Shown: positions 25,939 through 38,370, numbered from the stretch's first letter. The stretch: 64,000 bases of DNA from Diphasiastrum complanatum (GCA_029204225.1 CM055113.1:28367934-28431933); one strand, 5' to 3'. Notes: generated by a model not told the origin, from the letters alone. Numbers and translations: made by a program.

Positions 25939-26314
25939 TCTGCCATCCTCTACGCTATAACTCAAAGGGTTTGGCCGCCATTCACAACAGGCAGCATCAT
26001 CTGAAAGGCTACTTAAATAAAGTATATCAGAGATAGTTTTGTAGATAACATCAATGCACATCTTTGGAATGGCAAGTTTGGTAGAGGACTTATTGGCTGA
26101 ATGTATCCAAAATCGAAGCTACACAGGTCAAATGTTTTCGGCCAAAATTCTATAACGTGGAAGAAGCCTCTTAATTTTCTATTCAAACCCAGATGGAATA
26201 TCGTAGCTATTTTCATCTCAAAAAACTCTCCTGCTGAGACATAAAGGGCTGATCTAAGGCCCCTAATTTCAAAATGGTGCAGGGAAATGTGAACGTAGAT
26301 TGATTTCCTATTCT

Positions 26315-26380
26315 GCAGTAGAATGGGTTGCCCATTTTGCTTTTTAAGCAGTAGAATGGGTTGCCCATTTTGCTTTGTAA
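26315..26380 (+). repeat. 33-bp tandem duplication
   Basis: Two near-identical adjacent copies starting GCAGTAGAATGGG at 26315 and 26348, about 380 bp past the bHLH stop codon. Confidence 0.9.
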
Positions 26381-26411
26381 GCAGTCTGAAGTATGAGCGT
26401 AATGGATTTTT

Positions 26412-26461
26412 GGTGACTATTCTGCCCATTTCTCAACACATTAAAAAGCAGAATAGTCACC
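26412..26461 (+). repeat. 14-bp perfect inverted repeat
   Basis: GGTGACTATTCTGC (26412-26425) is exactly complementary to 26448-26461, leaving a 22-nt loop. Part of a wider foldback region with another imperfect inverted pair, CTGCCATGTGG near 26503 and CCACATGGCAG near 26571. Confidence 0.9.
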
Positions 26462-26623
26462 TGTTTTTTTTTTTTTAAAATTAGTGTAGATTTTGCCTGC
26501 GTCTGCCATGTGGTAGCATCGGATTGGTGTAAAAAAATTTTAGTGCTGATTCTTGATTCTGCTTCTGCCTGCCACATGGCAGCAAAGGATTAATTTAAAA
26601 AGGGTCCAAAAATCCATTACGCA

Positions 26624-26744
26624 ATGGAAGGGGCCGGGCAGAGGCCATTCTGCCGGGTTCGAATTTCCAAAAACTTTTAGGCCTCGCCTAAAAATTTTTG
26701 GAAATCCGAACCGGGCAGAATGGCCTCTACCCGGCTCCTTCCAT
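26624..26744 (+). repeat. Near-perfect 59-bp hairpin
   Basis: Arms 26624-26682 and 26686-26744 are complementary except for about four mismatches and one G-T pair, around a 3-nt centre. No open frame explains it. Such a structure could come from a recent inverted duplication, a foldback element or a small-RNA precursor locus. Confidence 0.9.
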
Positions 26745-27822
26745 AATACAAAAAATGCAGCAACTATCCGTAACAAGCTACTAATTTTTTTACACTTCGT
26801 ATTTTTGTGAAACCTCAAAAGCCACAATATCACAATTGCATTTATTATTTCAAGATTTGGAGAAGTAATAAATGTGTAAGGCATCATTGCTATTTTTAGG
26901 CACATCCAGAAATGCATTACACTTTGTAAGGTACTTTTACTATTATTAGAAAATACTTTTTAGAAAATTGAAACCATAAACTTACTATTTTTAGTAAGTT
27001 GTGGGTTATTTTTAGCCAAAAAAAAAATGCAGCTATTGTCACCGCAGGGGAAGGCCCCCCCGCCTGGGGGCCTTCACCCTATATGTAAAACTTGTAGTTT
27101 CTTTTGCAGTTCATTTGAAAGTTGCCTTAAATGGCATAATTTTTTACTTTTGAAATTATGAGCAATAAATACCTTATAGATCTGATTTGTAAGGTATCTT
27201 TGCTATTTTTAGAAATATTAATAAACACCTTACAATGTTGTAAGATTTAGTTACTATTTATAGTAAGTGGCACAATTCCGAAATTACTATTTTCGAAAAG
27301 TGAACTTTTTTAAAATAGAAAAAGTTTTAAAAAAAACCTGGAGGTGTTTAGGTGCTTTACGCAGAAGAAGGCCCCCACCCTGGGGCCTTACCCCTGACAA
27401 ATGACTTGGTACCCTTAGTGCCCAAGTTTGAAGCCCTCTAGTGCTTATTTATAGCCAAAGAATATGTTCAATTTTGATTGAATGATATTTGACTATTGGA
27501 GTAAGGACAAATGTTCAAACTTCAAAAATTTGTAGTGGAATTTTGAGACTTATAGTCTAAATTCCCCTGGCATGAAGTAGATTTTAGTTTGAAATTGGTG
27601 TGTGAAGAATTTGGCTCAAGATCGATTATGTGTCACCATAATTGATAGTAGCTTGAAGATCTACGGAGTCATATTTAAAGATATCAATGGACAATTGATA
27701 GCAGTATAAATTCTTAATGATCCTATTTGTTCCAAGCATCTTAGATGAGTGTGAGCTTCAAAATCTATAGTCCCTATGATAAATCATTTCTGGAATACTT
27801 TTTTGCAACATTCCCCAAGTAA
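26745..27822. other. AT-rich intergenic stretch with two GC-rich hairpins
   Basis: No gene recognised. Two short GC-rich inverted repeats stand out at 27041-27071 and 27366-27392, both built on AAGGCCCC...GGGGCCTT. Confidence 0.5.
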
Positions 27823-27826
27823 TGTG

Positions 27827-28747
27827 TGTTGGAATTAATCTTTACTCCTACTCATTTATATCCATTACCTAAGTCCAAGTATACTAAGTAAATATTCTCT
27901 CTCTACAAAAGCATGCAGTCTTACTCGCATAAGTCGAACAGTCTGTGCAATACATCGACTTGAAGCAAGAGCAGGATCGACTTCATCGACGTCGACCTCA
28001 CCGACTCGACTTAAGTCCATCAACATCCCGACTTCAACTCCATCGACTTATTCTCAAGGGCGAACCAGTCGACTCGACTTGTTCGACACCTTCGATGACT
28101 GTCGACCATCACTAGTCAAAATGGAGCTCTTCCTTTGCCCTATCCAACGCAGACTACGTCACAATTCATGTTAGTACTTTTGCAATAATTGCCCTATTTC
28201 ATGCCCCTTGCTCAAGTAGTTGTTATAACTGACGCATGTATATATAAACATAACAACAACACTGTAAGGACCGCCTAGTGAAGATCCAACTAGATCCTAT
28301 TGCATGCAACCAAAAGGTCACCTGTGGAGCAAAATAACCCAACCAACAGGAAATGGCTAATCAATACCATACCCACTTCGCCCCCATGCCATGGTGAATG
28401 AATGTAAGAAAGGAGGGGCTCCTGGCTACAAGGATCATAAAATCCAATAGGTAGAAGGGCGAGTTTCCACTAGTATATATTCTCTCCCATGAGGAGAAAA
28501 TATTCCTCTTAGGATCCCCATGCAACCTGGAATAGCAATTGACCTCCTATTCTTGTATTATAGCAGTCAAACACCATGCAAGAGCTCCTATGTCCAATTA
28601 TAGGTCTGGACCCTCATATGATTAGTAATTACTTTATTGGCCAAGTTCGAAATGATGAGGCATAACTAATAACCACATACACTGGAGTGATCGGCTATCT
28701 ATGTCAGGAATTATTCCGAATTCCACATACTGGACATGGACGTAACA
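27827..28747 (-). repeat. Gypsy-type LTR, about 920 bp, with TCGAC cluster
   Basis: On the minus strand the block starts TGTTACG at 28747, right after a purine tract, and ends CCAACA at 27827. A TATA-like TATATATAAAC lies near 28240 (plus strand). About ten copies of TCGAC occur in 27960-28110. No partner LTR was found, so the right end is firmer than the left. Confidence 0.55.
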
Positions 28748-28760
28748 TTCTTCCCCCCTT
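28748..28760 (-). promoter_or_regulatory. Polypurine tract
   Basis: The minus strand reads AAGGGGGGAAGAA directly before TGTTACG, typical of the plus-strand primer before a gypsy 3' LTR. Confidence 0.65.
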
Positions 28761-30173
28761 AAACTTGTTCTATCCTCAGAACGAGCAGTTACTGGGGAAG
28801 ATCCAAATTTGTAAGGTTATAACTCTTTTCCATAACTCATTATCCTCAATCTGAGCAACCAACCTAATCAAGCACTTAAGAGATAGAACGACTTCAGAAT
28901 CGTCTATCTCTAATTCAGAGTACTCTTTCAGGATCCAAAGGTACATTGAGCGATAAGTCCTCCAAATGGGTAAAATCTTCAATATATCCAATTGTCATCA
29001 TCATAAACACTAAGTTTACAAAATACATTGGATAAGCAGTTGAGCAATCATGAAGATCAAGTTCAACATCTAACAAATCAATCTTTTAACTTTCACATTT
29101 ACCCTGAAAATCAATCCTTAGTCTGACTTCAATATCAAATAAGTACTTAGAGATGGAATAATTCTCAAATTATCTATCTTTTCACTGAAGAACTATATTG
29201 ACCTTTAGAAGTACTCTAAGCGATAAATTTTTCTATTGGGTCTGTTTCTCTCCAATCTAGTAATGTCACCTTCATGTAACCTCAATTTACATGAATCTCT
29301 GGATGAAATGTCACCTTACATTGGAAATCAATGTTCAAAAGTTAAAGATCCAAACAATTAGAGTCCAAGACTATCCATAATTTCTTATAGACCTATTATA
29401 AATGCTTCTTGGTACCAATACACTTAGAATTTTTCAAAAACTAAGGTACAAAAATTCATCCTACCAAAATTTCTTAGGAGATCCATCAAGATAAAAAAAT
29501 GACTTTAACTCAGTCCTAAGTACCTCAAATACTTTCTTGAGTTAAGTGCTCTTATTCCTAGCATCATATGCAAGAAAATAGCAACCTTCAATCTTGATAG
29601 ACTTGTCTGTCTCCTAATTAACCGGAGATTTAGGTTGAAAACAATACATAAGCATCCCTTGACTACAATCTGTAAAGGTAAGCAAATTCCTCATAAGTAA
29701 GTACTTACTTAATAAAAATGCATGTGAGATGTACATAATCTCAAATATGCATTGGAGTAAAGAGATTTAGAGTTCAAATAACATATCTAAATCCTTGACT
29801 CCCAATTGATCAAGAATTACTCATTATCTTAAGAATCCTTAAATTTCCATATATTCTTTTAATGACCTTTAAGTATCAATCAATGATCCGTCAATCATAA
29901 ATATTTAGAATCTTATGATTCGTCAATCATAATTTACAAGATTCCAAAACCATACTTAATCGTTAAAAAATACTGGAGTATATGCACAACATAACACTCA
30001 GGAGATGTAAGAAACATTCTGAAATATTTTTCACAAGGAAAATTATTGGATTCCAAGAATATTCTTCTAACTTGATTCTTAACCAAATTATGAGTTCCAA
30101 ATTCTACAATCAACCAAGTAAATAAAGACCATTATAACATCTATCTTTAACAACACAAACTTTATACAATCAC
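28761..30173 (-). other. Undetermined interior between gypsy LTR and copia LTR
   Basis: A 71-codon minus-strand frame (28991-28776) and diverged similar wording near 29250-29100 suggest a repeated, decayed coding segment. No RT, integrase or chromodomain signature is readable. The copia LTR at 30174 cuts it off. Confidence 0.35.
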
Positions 30174-31333
30174 TGAAGAAACAAAATATTTCTAGTGCCA
30201 AAGCCTTGCTAGCTCTCCACTCTGATTTTGACAAAAAAGACACAAGAAATAAAATTGAACGCGAACAATTTCGTGACACACGACACGAAATTGTTTCACG
30301 ACACAAAATCATTCTTGCTCCACGAACAGCCAAGAAGATCAGCCAAGTACCATAGGTTACAAGTATATGATAAGATATCATGACATCAGCAGAAGTCCTC
30401 TAGATTGTGGCTAATATGCCACTCTTGTAATTCGCGATTAGTTGTAGATGTTTAATCTTTCTAATCTAGAAGTTACACAATGCGACACAAAAAAGCTCGC
30501 GAACTATATACTTTCTGTTTGATACATAATACTAAAAGTCAGAAAAAGACGAAAAATAAAGAATACATGTTCGCCTGTGAGCAAGACAATTTTGTAGAGG
30601 ATCTGTAGATCCAAAAGTCCGCCAGTAAGCGAGACATTATTCGTGAGAGAACTGTATTTCATGCCAATGCACTGTGTGGATCTGTCGCACAATGCTTGAA
30701 AAATCAAGAAAATCAATAGATAATATTGTAGTTGTTATGCACATATTATTCTTATGATTGTATGATCTCGAATGAATATTTGTCACAGTGTCTGTCTACA
30801 CTCTGAAAGATTGTAGGAATGATATAGCCGACAGTGACCAACAATCATATCTAAATTTCTGACAAACTGATTTTGTTCGCGAATGCTTTCGCTTCGCTTC
30901 ACTTCGTTTCGCGATCACTTGGCTATAAGTGTAAATCAATTTCAAAGCTCACTTAAGTTTCGTTTCATTTCGCTTCATTTCGTCTTGTTTCGTTTCATCT
31001 CGTTACAAAGTCTGATTGATCTTTTCGTGAATTTTTCTCTTTCATCTAATTTCATTCATTTCATTTCATTTCACAATCTCTATGCTTCCAACATAAATCA
31101 ATGTCAGAGCTCGTTTAAGTTTTGCTTCGCTTCGCTTCGTTTCATTTTCATCTAGATTTCGTCTCGTTTCGTTTCGTTGTGTTACAGAGCCTGATTGATC
31201 CAACATGAATTATTCTCGAACAGAAATAATTTGAATTTTGCAAAATTGTTTGAGAATCGTTCGATACTTTTATCAGTTTGTTGCCAGGGTTTCGGCTGGA
31301 ATTTGCATTTTATGAGTACACTTTTTCACATCA
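30174..31333 (+). repeat. 5' LTR of a copia element, about 1160 bp
   Basis: Starts TGAAGAAACAAAATAT; the first 500 bp match 33810-34312. It contains a perfect inverted pair (30265-30275 with 30284-30294), several CGCGAA/TTCGCG words, and stretches of degenerate TTTCG pentamers (30882-30915, 30955-31010, 31115-31175). It ends CATCA just before the primer site. Confidence 0.8.
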
Positions 31334-31334
31334 A

Positions 31335-31347
31335 TGGTATCAGAGCC
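31335..31347 (+). promoter_or_regulatory. Primer binding site, initiator tRNA-Met type
   Basis: TGGTATCAGAGCC lies one base after the LTR end. Standard copia primer site. Confidence 0.9.
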
Positions 31348-31448
31348 TACCTTGTCATAGTCTGACACAGTCGAAAAGCTATCAGATCTAGGAGGCTAAG
31401 CATTCAAACAAACAACCATTAACAAGTGAAAATACAAATTCAGGAGCA

Positions 31449-32009
31449 ATGGCTTCAATCAGCGACATACAATCCAAAATCTATACAGTTCTGGATTCAT
31501 CAGGATCTAACTTCCTAGCATGGAAGGTAAAGACCTCGCTGATACTAAAGGGTGAAGGATTATTCCCCTGGGTTGATGGCACCGAGGAGATGCCTACAAC
31601 AATAGACAAGGAGCTACATGAATGGAGGGAGAAGAATGACAAGGCAGTAGCCTTGTTATCATCATCCATCGAGGATAGCCTCACACTTGACCTGGATACA
31701 CTCTCTAAAGTAAAAGAGATGTGGGATACACTACTCATGAGATTTCAGACGAAATCACGCAGTCAGATAATGATGCTTGAGGATCAGTTGACAAACCTGA
31801 AGTGGGATGGCAAAGACCTCACTTCTTTTGTAAGGAAGATGGAGGATCTACTCCTTTCACTACACAATTCTGGAGTAGAAAATACAGTCTCAACAGAGAA
31901 GCAGCTCACTTATCTGTTGAGAGCCTTATCTAGATCTTTCCAGACAACCAGAACTCTACTAGCAAAGGATCCAACAATGACACTCGAAAAGGCAATTGTT
32001 GAGATTTGA
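31449..32009 (+). pseudogene. Copia gag, first part
   Basis: An open frame of 186 codons from an ATG about 100 bp after the primer site. It has the copia gag wording N-F-L-A-W-K-V-K near residue 22 and E-M-W-D-T-L near residue 90, followed by L-E-D-Q-L. A TGA ends it inside the gag helical domain, and reading continues in the same region through a charged linker to a zinc knuckle near 32280. Capsid-like protein in the intact family; here broken. Confidence 0.8.
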
Positions 32010-32278
32010 TAGGAAGTCGAGGCTCGAGAGCACCTTGATCACAAGGATGTTTTTGACCAAGCCCTCTACAACAACAAGGAGAAGACAAAGAAACAATTCA
32101 AGCCTAAGAGGGAGTCAGATTGAAAGCAGGATCATGATCAGCAAGCAAAAGAAACCAACAAAGACAAATGGAAGAATAAAGAAAGGTCAAAAAATAGCAA
32201 AGTGGAGACAAAAAGACCTGCCTGAGATGCAAACGCGAAAGACACACTGTTGATTCATGTTGGCTCAATCCGAAAATT

Positions 32279-33800
32279 GAGTGTATCCACTGTCACAAAA
32301 AGGGTCATGCAGCCATGGACTGTCCTCTGAACCCAAGAAACAAATCAGCACAAAGCAGACAGGAGAACAATAATAGTTCGTCCTATGTCGAGGAGCCAGA
32401 GAGCTCAAAAATGGGCGAAGAAAGATCGAATCGTGGTAATTCGACTGTCTACATCTGTGCAGACATGTGTGCAGTGTCAACACCTGACACACAAAAAGTA
32501 ATTCTAGACTCAAGAACTACCTCACACTTCATTACATCAAAACGAATAATGTCTGATTTTCAAAGTGCAGATCCATCAAGATTCACTGTTCTTGGAGATG
32601 GACCCAAACATCAAGTGAATGGTATTAGTTCACTGTGGCTCAACACGAATGGCAGAGACAGACAACTCGAAGATGTTCAGTTCATGCCTACACTGCAGCA
32701 GGACTTGCTATCAATGGCAAGAATAACTGACGTAGGAATGCATGTGACGTTCTCAGATGAAGCATGCAACATTGTTGATGCAAGTACTAGTACTCGGATC
32801 ACCAAAGGTAGAAGAAAAGACAATCTGTATCACTTAAAGGTACGCCTGCCTGCAGATCAAGTGCATTAGAGTCATGATGATTTGCCAGACACTCTATGGC
32901 ACAGGAGACTCTGTCATATGAATTCAATGGCACTTTACCATACAAGCCATCATGGAGCAATCACAAGGGTGAGCATCTCGAATGCAAACAGTTTGACCAC
33001 CTGTGATGCATGTCTGAAGGGTAAGATGTCACACACTCCATTTGTCAAAGACTCCTACAAAACAACCAAGATTCTAGAGTTAGTGCATTCTGACATCTGT
33101 GGGTCTTTCAATGTGATCTCAGTAGGAGGCTCGAAATATTACATTACCTTTATTGATGATTATAGTAAATTTGCCAAAGTCTATTTTATTCAGAATAAAT
33201 CAAAAACATTTGACAAATTCATAGAGTATGTGAATTGGGCAGAGAAATGCACTGGTAATAAAGTGACGTAGATCAGAACATATCGAGGTGGAGAATACAT
33301 TGCGAATCACTTCACTGACTTCTGCAATGATCATGGTATCATTCACAGTAGGACTGCATCTTACACACCGCAGCACAACGGTGTTGCAAAAAGAAAGAAT
33401 AGGACCCTAATGGAAGCTGCCAAATGCATGATGGCCTACTCGAAAGCTCCAAGAGTACTGTGGGCTGAAGCAGTAGCTATAGCTGCATACATTTAGAACA
33501 GGACAGGGAAGTCGGGTGTCCCTCACAAGACACCACACGAATTATGGTGGGGTAGAAAACCCAATCTGACTCACATCAGAATCTTTGGCTGTGCAGCTTA
33601 TGCACATATTCCTGATGGTAGTATATGACAACAATTCGTCATACTACAAAGTCTATATGCCAGAGATGAGGAAGAAGATGTTGCAGACTATCTTCATTGG
33701 AACGAAGGAGATGGTAGCTGACATTTTCACAAAGGCCTTAGACAAAGTTTATTCTAGAGACAGAGGAGCAGTCTTGGATTCATCAAGCTATCATGCTTTG
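32279..33800 (+). pseudogene. Copia zinc knuckle, protease, integrase; RT deleted
   Basis: Zinc knuckle C-I-H-C-H-K-K-G-H near 32285. In the protease the active-site wording is L-D-S-R-T-T-S-H-F instead of D-S-G-A. Pre-integrase H-R-R-L-C-H-M-N near 32905 is followed by H-S-D-I-C and D-D-Y-S-K-F, then Y-T-P-Q-H-N-G-V near 33370. After the integrase the sequence jumps near 33610-33690 to the RNase H end (M-V-A-D-I-F-T-K-A-L), so RT is missing. A purine run precedes the LTR at 33810. Confidence 0.82.
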
Positions 33801-33809
33801 AGAGAGAGC

Positions 33810-34312
33810 TGAAGAAACAAAATATTTCTAGTGCCAAACCCTTGCTAGCTCTCCACTCTGATTTTGACAGAAAAGACACAAGAAACGAAATTGTTCGCGA
33901 ACAATTTCGTGCCACATGACACGAAATTGTTTCGCGACACAAAATCATTCTTGCTCCACGAACGACCAAGAAGATCAGCCAAGTACCATGGGCTATAAGT
34001 ATTTGATCAGATATCATGACATCAGCAGAAGTACTCTAGATCGTGGCTAATCTACCACTCTTGTAATTTGTGATTAGTTGTAGATGTTTAGTCTTTCTAA
34101 TATGGAAATTACACGACGTGACATCATAAAGTTCACGAACCATATACTTTTTGTTTGATGCATAATACTAAAAGTCAGAAAAAGACAAAAAATAAAGAAT
34201 ACATGTTCGCTTGTGAGCGAGACAATTTTGTAGAGGATCTGTAGATCCAAAGTCCGCTAGTAAGCGAGACATTATTTGTGAGAGAACTATATTTCTCTCA
34301 TGCCCATGCACT
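33810..34312 (+). repeat. Truncated copia LTR shared by two tandem copies
   Basis: Matches the first 500 bp of the LTR at 30174. It serves as 3' LTR of the copy on its left and as 5' LTR of the copy on its right, but its end, the primer site and the start of the right copy's gag are deleted. It holds a perfect 22-bp palindrome (33887-33908) centred on TTCGCGAA. Confidence 0.85.
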
Positions 34313-37300
34313 GTTGAAGCAGACGGATCAAACTTTCTTGCTTGGAAAGTGAAGACATCGCTAATCCTAAGAGGAGAAGCGTTATGGCCGTGGGTGGATG
34401 GCACAGAATAGATGCCAGCCAACACAAGCAAAGATCTTCGGGAGTGGAAAGAGAAGAATGGCAAAAAAAATAGTTGTCACCTCCTCTTCCATCGAAGACA
34501 ACACTACCCTTGACCTCGCATCAATCTCTAACGCTAGAGAGATGTGGAATACACTCATTAGCAGATTTCAGACCAATTTACAAAATCAAATAATGCATCT
34601 AGAAGATCAGCTTACCTATTAAAGATGGGATGGTAAAGATCTCATGAACTTCATTAGGAAGATGAAGAACCTATTTCTATCGCTACACAACGTTGGAGAA
34701 AAACACGCAGTCTCACAAGAGAAGTAGCTCAGTTACCTGCTACGCTCCTTACCGAGATCATTTTAGACAACCTGGACATTGTTGGCTAAAAGATCCTACC
34801 ATGACCTTCGACAAGGCAGTCATTGACATCAAAGAAGAAGTTGAAGTTAGAGAGTACTATGACAACAAGAATGAGTCTAATCAAGCCCTCTATAGCAACA
34901 GAGACCAGTTGAAGAAGAAGACTCAACCTAAGAGGGAGTCGACAAGGAGAACAGATCAAAACCAGCAAAAGTAGGGAACCCAATAAAGCAGATCAAAAAG
35001 AAGGAAGAGACAACAAGTCAATGACAAGAAGACATGCGACAAATGCAGACATGACGGCCACACAGTGGATAAATGCTGGCTAAATCCAAAGATTGAGTGT
35101 ATACATTGTCACATCATTTGTGGAAGAGCCTGAATCCTCAAAGATAGCTGAAGATCAAGCCAGAAGAAATTCCACTGCTTACCTATGCACTGATATATGT
35201 GCAACATCCACATCTGATGTTCAAGACATAGTTCTTGACTCAGGAGCCACGTCGCACTTTGTGATGATAAGGCAGATGATCGCCGACTTTCAACAAACCA
35301 ACTCCTCCAGATATATCGTTCTAGGAGATGGATTACGACACGAAGTAAGCAACATTGGGGCACTTTGGCTCAACACCAATGGCAGAGACAGAAGACTAGA
35401 CGATGTCCTGTATGTGCCGACACTACAAAAAGATTTGCTATAAGTTGCTAGAATAACAGATGTAGGCATGCATGTGACTTTCATAGATCAGACATGCAAT
35501 ATCGTGACACCAGCTCCAGTACACTCATCACACAAGGCAGACAAAAAGAAAACCTGTATCACTTGAAGGTGCACCTACCGATAGAGCAAGATCACCAAGT
35601 CCGTGAGTATATAGATGTTCTGCAGCACAGGAGACTATGCCACATGAACCCACTAGCGCTATACAAAGCAAGCCAGACAAATGCATATACAAGAGTGAGC
35701 ATCAAGGATGCAAACCTGACACCCTGTGACACATGCAACAAAGGAAAGATGTCACATACATCTTTCACAAAGGATTCCTTCAAAGCAACGGAACTCTTGG
35801 AGCTAATACACTCAGACATCTGCAGACCCTTTGATGTATTGTCTATCGGAGGATCAAGATAGTACATCACCTTAATCGATGATTATAGTAAGTTTGTCAT
35901 TCTCTATTTGATCCAAAACAAGTCTGAAGCTCTTGATAAGTTTACAAAATACTGAGAAGTGGACCAAAAAGAAAGTCAAGCAGATCACGACTGACAGAGG
36001 AAGAAAATACATCTCCAACCGTTTTACCGACTTTTGTAAAAGTCGTGGTATCCTTCATAGGAAGACATCAGCCTATACACCACAACATAACGGTGTAGTA
36101 GATAGAAAAAAGAGGACTCTCATGGAAGCTGCAAGATCAATGATGGCCTACTCCAAGGCATCAAGATCATTATGGGCTGAAGTAGTAGCTACAGCCGCCT
36201 ACTTGCAAAATAGGACAGGCAAGTCAAGCATTGCTCACACTACTCCACACGAGGTATGGTGGAGAAGCAAGCCCAATCTAGCTCATGTTCGGATCTTCGG
36301 ATGTGTAGCATACACACACATACCAGACAAGAAGAGGAAGAAGTTGGACGAAAAAGTGGAGCAAGGATTCTTGGTTGGATATGATATACATTCTGCATAT
36401 TATAGAGTATACATGCTTGAAACCAATGAAGTGAAGACTGTGAGATGTCAAATTTGATGAGACAAGAACAATGGCTGAGGAAGATCCCATCAGCTACGAA
36501 GTTCAATACTATGACCTACCCACATCGTCAGAGGGAGTGGACCTTGAGCATCCAGATGAAGATACTCAAATTTCAACTGAACTAAATGATAGTTCGGACG
36601 ATGAGCAGACTGACATATCGAGAGTACCCAACACACCGGTGATACACCAAGGTCATGCTATCAGTAGATAGAACAAAGGCAAAGTAGTTGCTTGAGCCTG
36701 TATTATCTCCAAGGAGATCTATAAGACAAAGAAGAGCACCAGTCAGATACGTACATGACAGTTCATCTTCTGCTCGAAAAGAATTCTGTGGATTCAGCTG
36801 TCAGCCACAAACTTATGAAGAAGCCATCAACTGTCTAGACAAGGACAAGTGGATCAAGGCCATGGAAGATGAAATGAGCTCCATGAATCAAAACAAGGTA
36901 TGGACTCTCGAGCCACTACCATCCGACTGAAAGACTGTCAAGTGTAAATGGGTCTACAAGCACAAGTATGGACCAGACGGCAATGTACTAAGATACAAAG
37001 CCAGACTAATTGCAAAAGGCTTCTCACAGAGGTATGGGATTGATTATACAGAGACGTTTTCTCCTGTTGTGAATCACACATCCCTATGCATATTATTTGC
37101 ATACATAAATATCTATGATCTGAAGATCCACATCATAGACGAAAAGGTAGCCTTCTTGCGTGGGGAGCTGAAAGAAGAGGTCTACATGGACCAGCCACCA
37201 GGTCTTACCTATGAGTCACTTGTTGACTATGCCTACAAAATGCATAGAAGCATCTATGGACTGAAATAGTCCGCCAAGCAGTGGTACAAGAAGAAGGATC

Positions 37301-38370
37301 ATGCATTTAGATCCTTGGGCTTCCAGCCTTTAATGGCTGACTGCAACGTTTATGTATCATAAATGGAGAGATCATCATAGTTAGTGTCTATGTAGATGAC
37401 ACTCTCCTGTCACGGAGCGACAATCTGATTGTGCAGGTGAAGGCAGATATTTTGAGGCACTTCGAAATATCGGACCTAGGAGAAGCCAAATGCTACATGG
37501 GTTTACAGATCGATGGAGATCTTCAGGCTGGGAGATAGTATCTACACCAGTCAAAATACATTCAAAGGGTCATTGATGATTTTGACATGGTAGACTGAAA
37601 GGGAGTATATACTCCAATGATTACTGGTGCAGTAATGACAAATGAGGACTGTCCCAAAGACAAAGCAAAATGACAAGCAATGAAGCATAAGCCTTACAAA
37701 AAGCATCAGTTTTTTGATGTACTTGGCATACAATACCTGGCCAGACATTGCTTACATAGTATTCAGATTGAACCAATTCAATATCAATCCAAGTCCAACA
37801 CACTAAAAGATTGCCAAGAGGATCCTGCAATACTTGTAGAACACGAAGGACTACGACCTATGCTATTGTCGAGATGCAGGATTCAAGACTGAATCCTACA
37901 ATGATGCAAGTTGGGCGTCCCTGAAAGATGATAGTAAAAGTGCCTCAGGAGGAGGCACCATAGTAGCAGATGCTGCTATAATTTGGATCAGCAGAAGGCA
38001 GACAATAGCTGCCCAATCCCTGTAAGTCAGAATATGTTGCTGCAGCCACAATGGTCAATGAGCTGACATGGCTCAGATAGTTCCTAGGTGGACTAGGACA
38101 GAACACTGATGAACCATTGATCCTACACATGGACAACACCTCCGCTATTCATCTGACAAAAGAGACCCAGTGTTTCATTCCAGAACAAAGCACATCGCCG
38201 TCAAATATCACTTGATCAGGGATCTGGTTGAGAAAGACAAGTTGAAGACCGTCTTCATACTGACAAGGCAAATGGTAGCCGATGTCTTTACAAAGGCATT
38301 GGATAAGGCAATGTTTGAAAGGCAAAGAGCCAGCTTGGGAATCAAGAAAATACGCGCTTTAAGAGGGAGC
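34313..38370 (+). mobile_element. Copia gag-pol, near full length, many stops
   Basis: In order: gag from N-F-L-A-W-K-V-K, a first zinc knuckle C-D-K-C-R-H-D-G-H with the second cut short near 35110, protease with D-S-G-A-T-S-H-F (35240), pre-integrase H-R-R-L-C-H-M-N (35630), integrase with H-S-D-I-C and Y-T-P-Q-H-N-G-V-V (36075), RT from K-W-I-K-A-M (36850) through A-K-G-F-S-Q-R-Y-G (37015) to a broken Y-V-D-D region (37390), and RNase H ending H-S-R-T-K-H-I-A and V-A-D-V-F-T-K-A-L (38280). Domain order is complete, but stops and shifts break every part. A purine run ends it at 38370. Confidence 0.85.
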
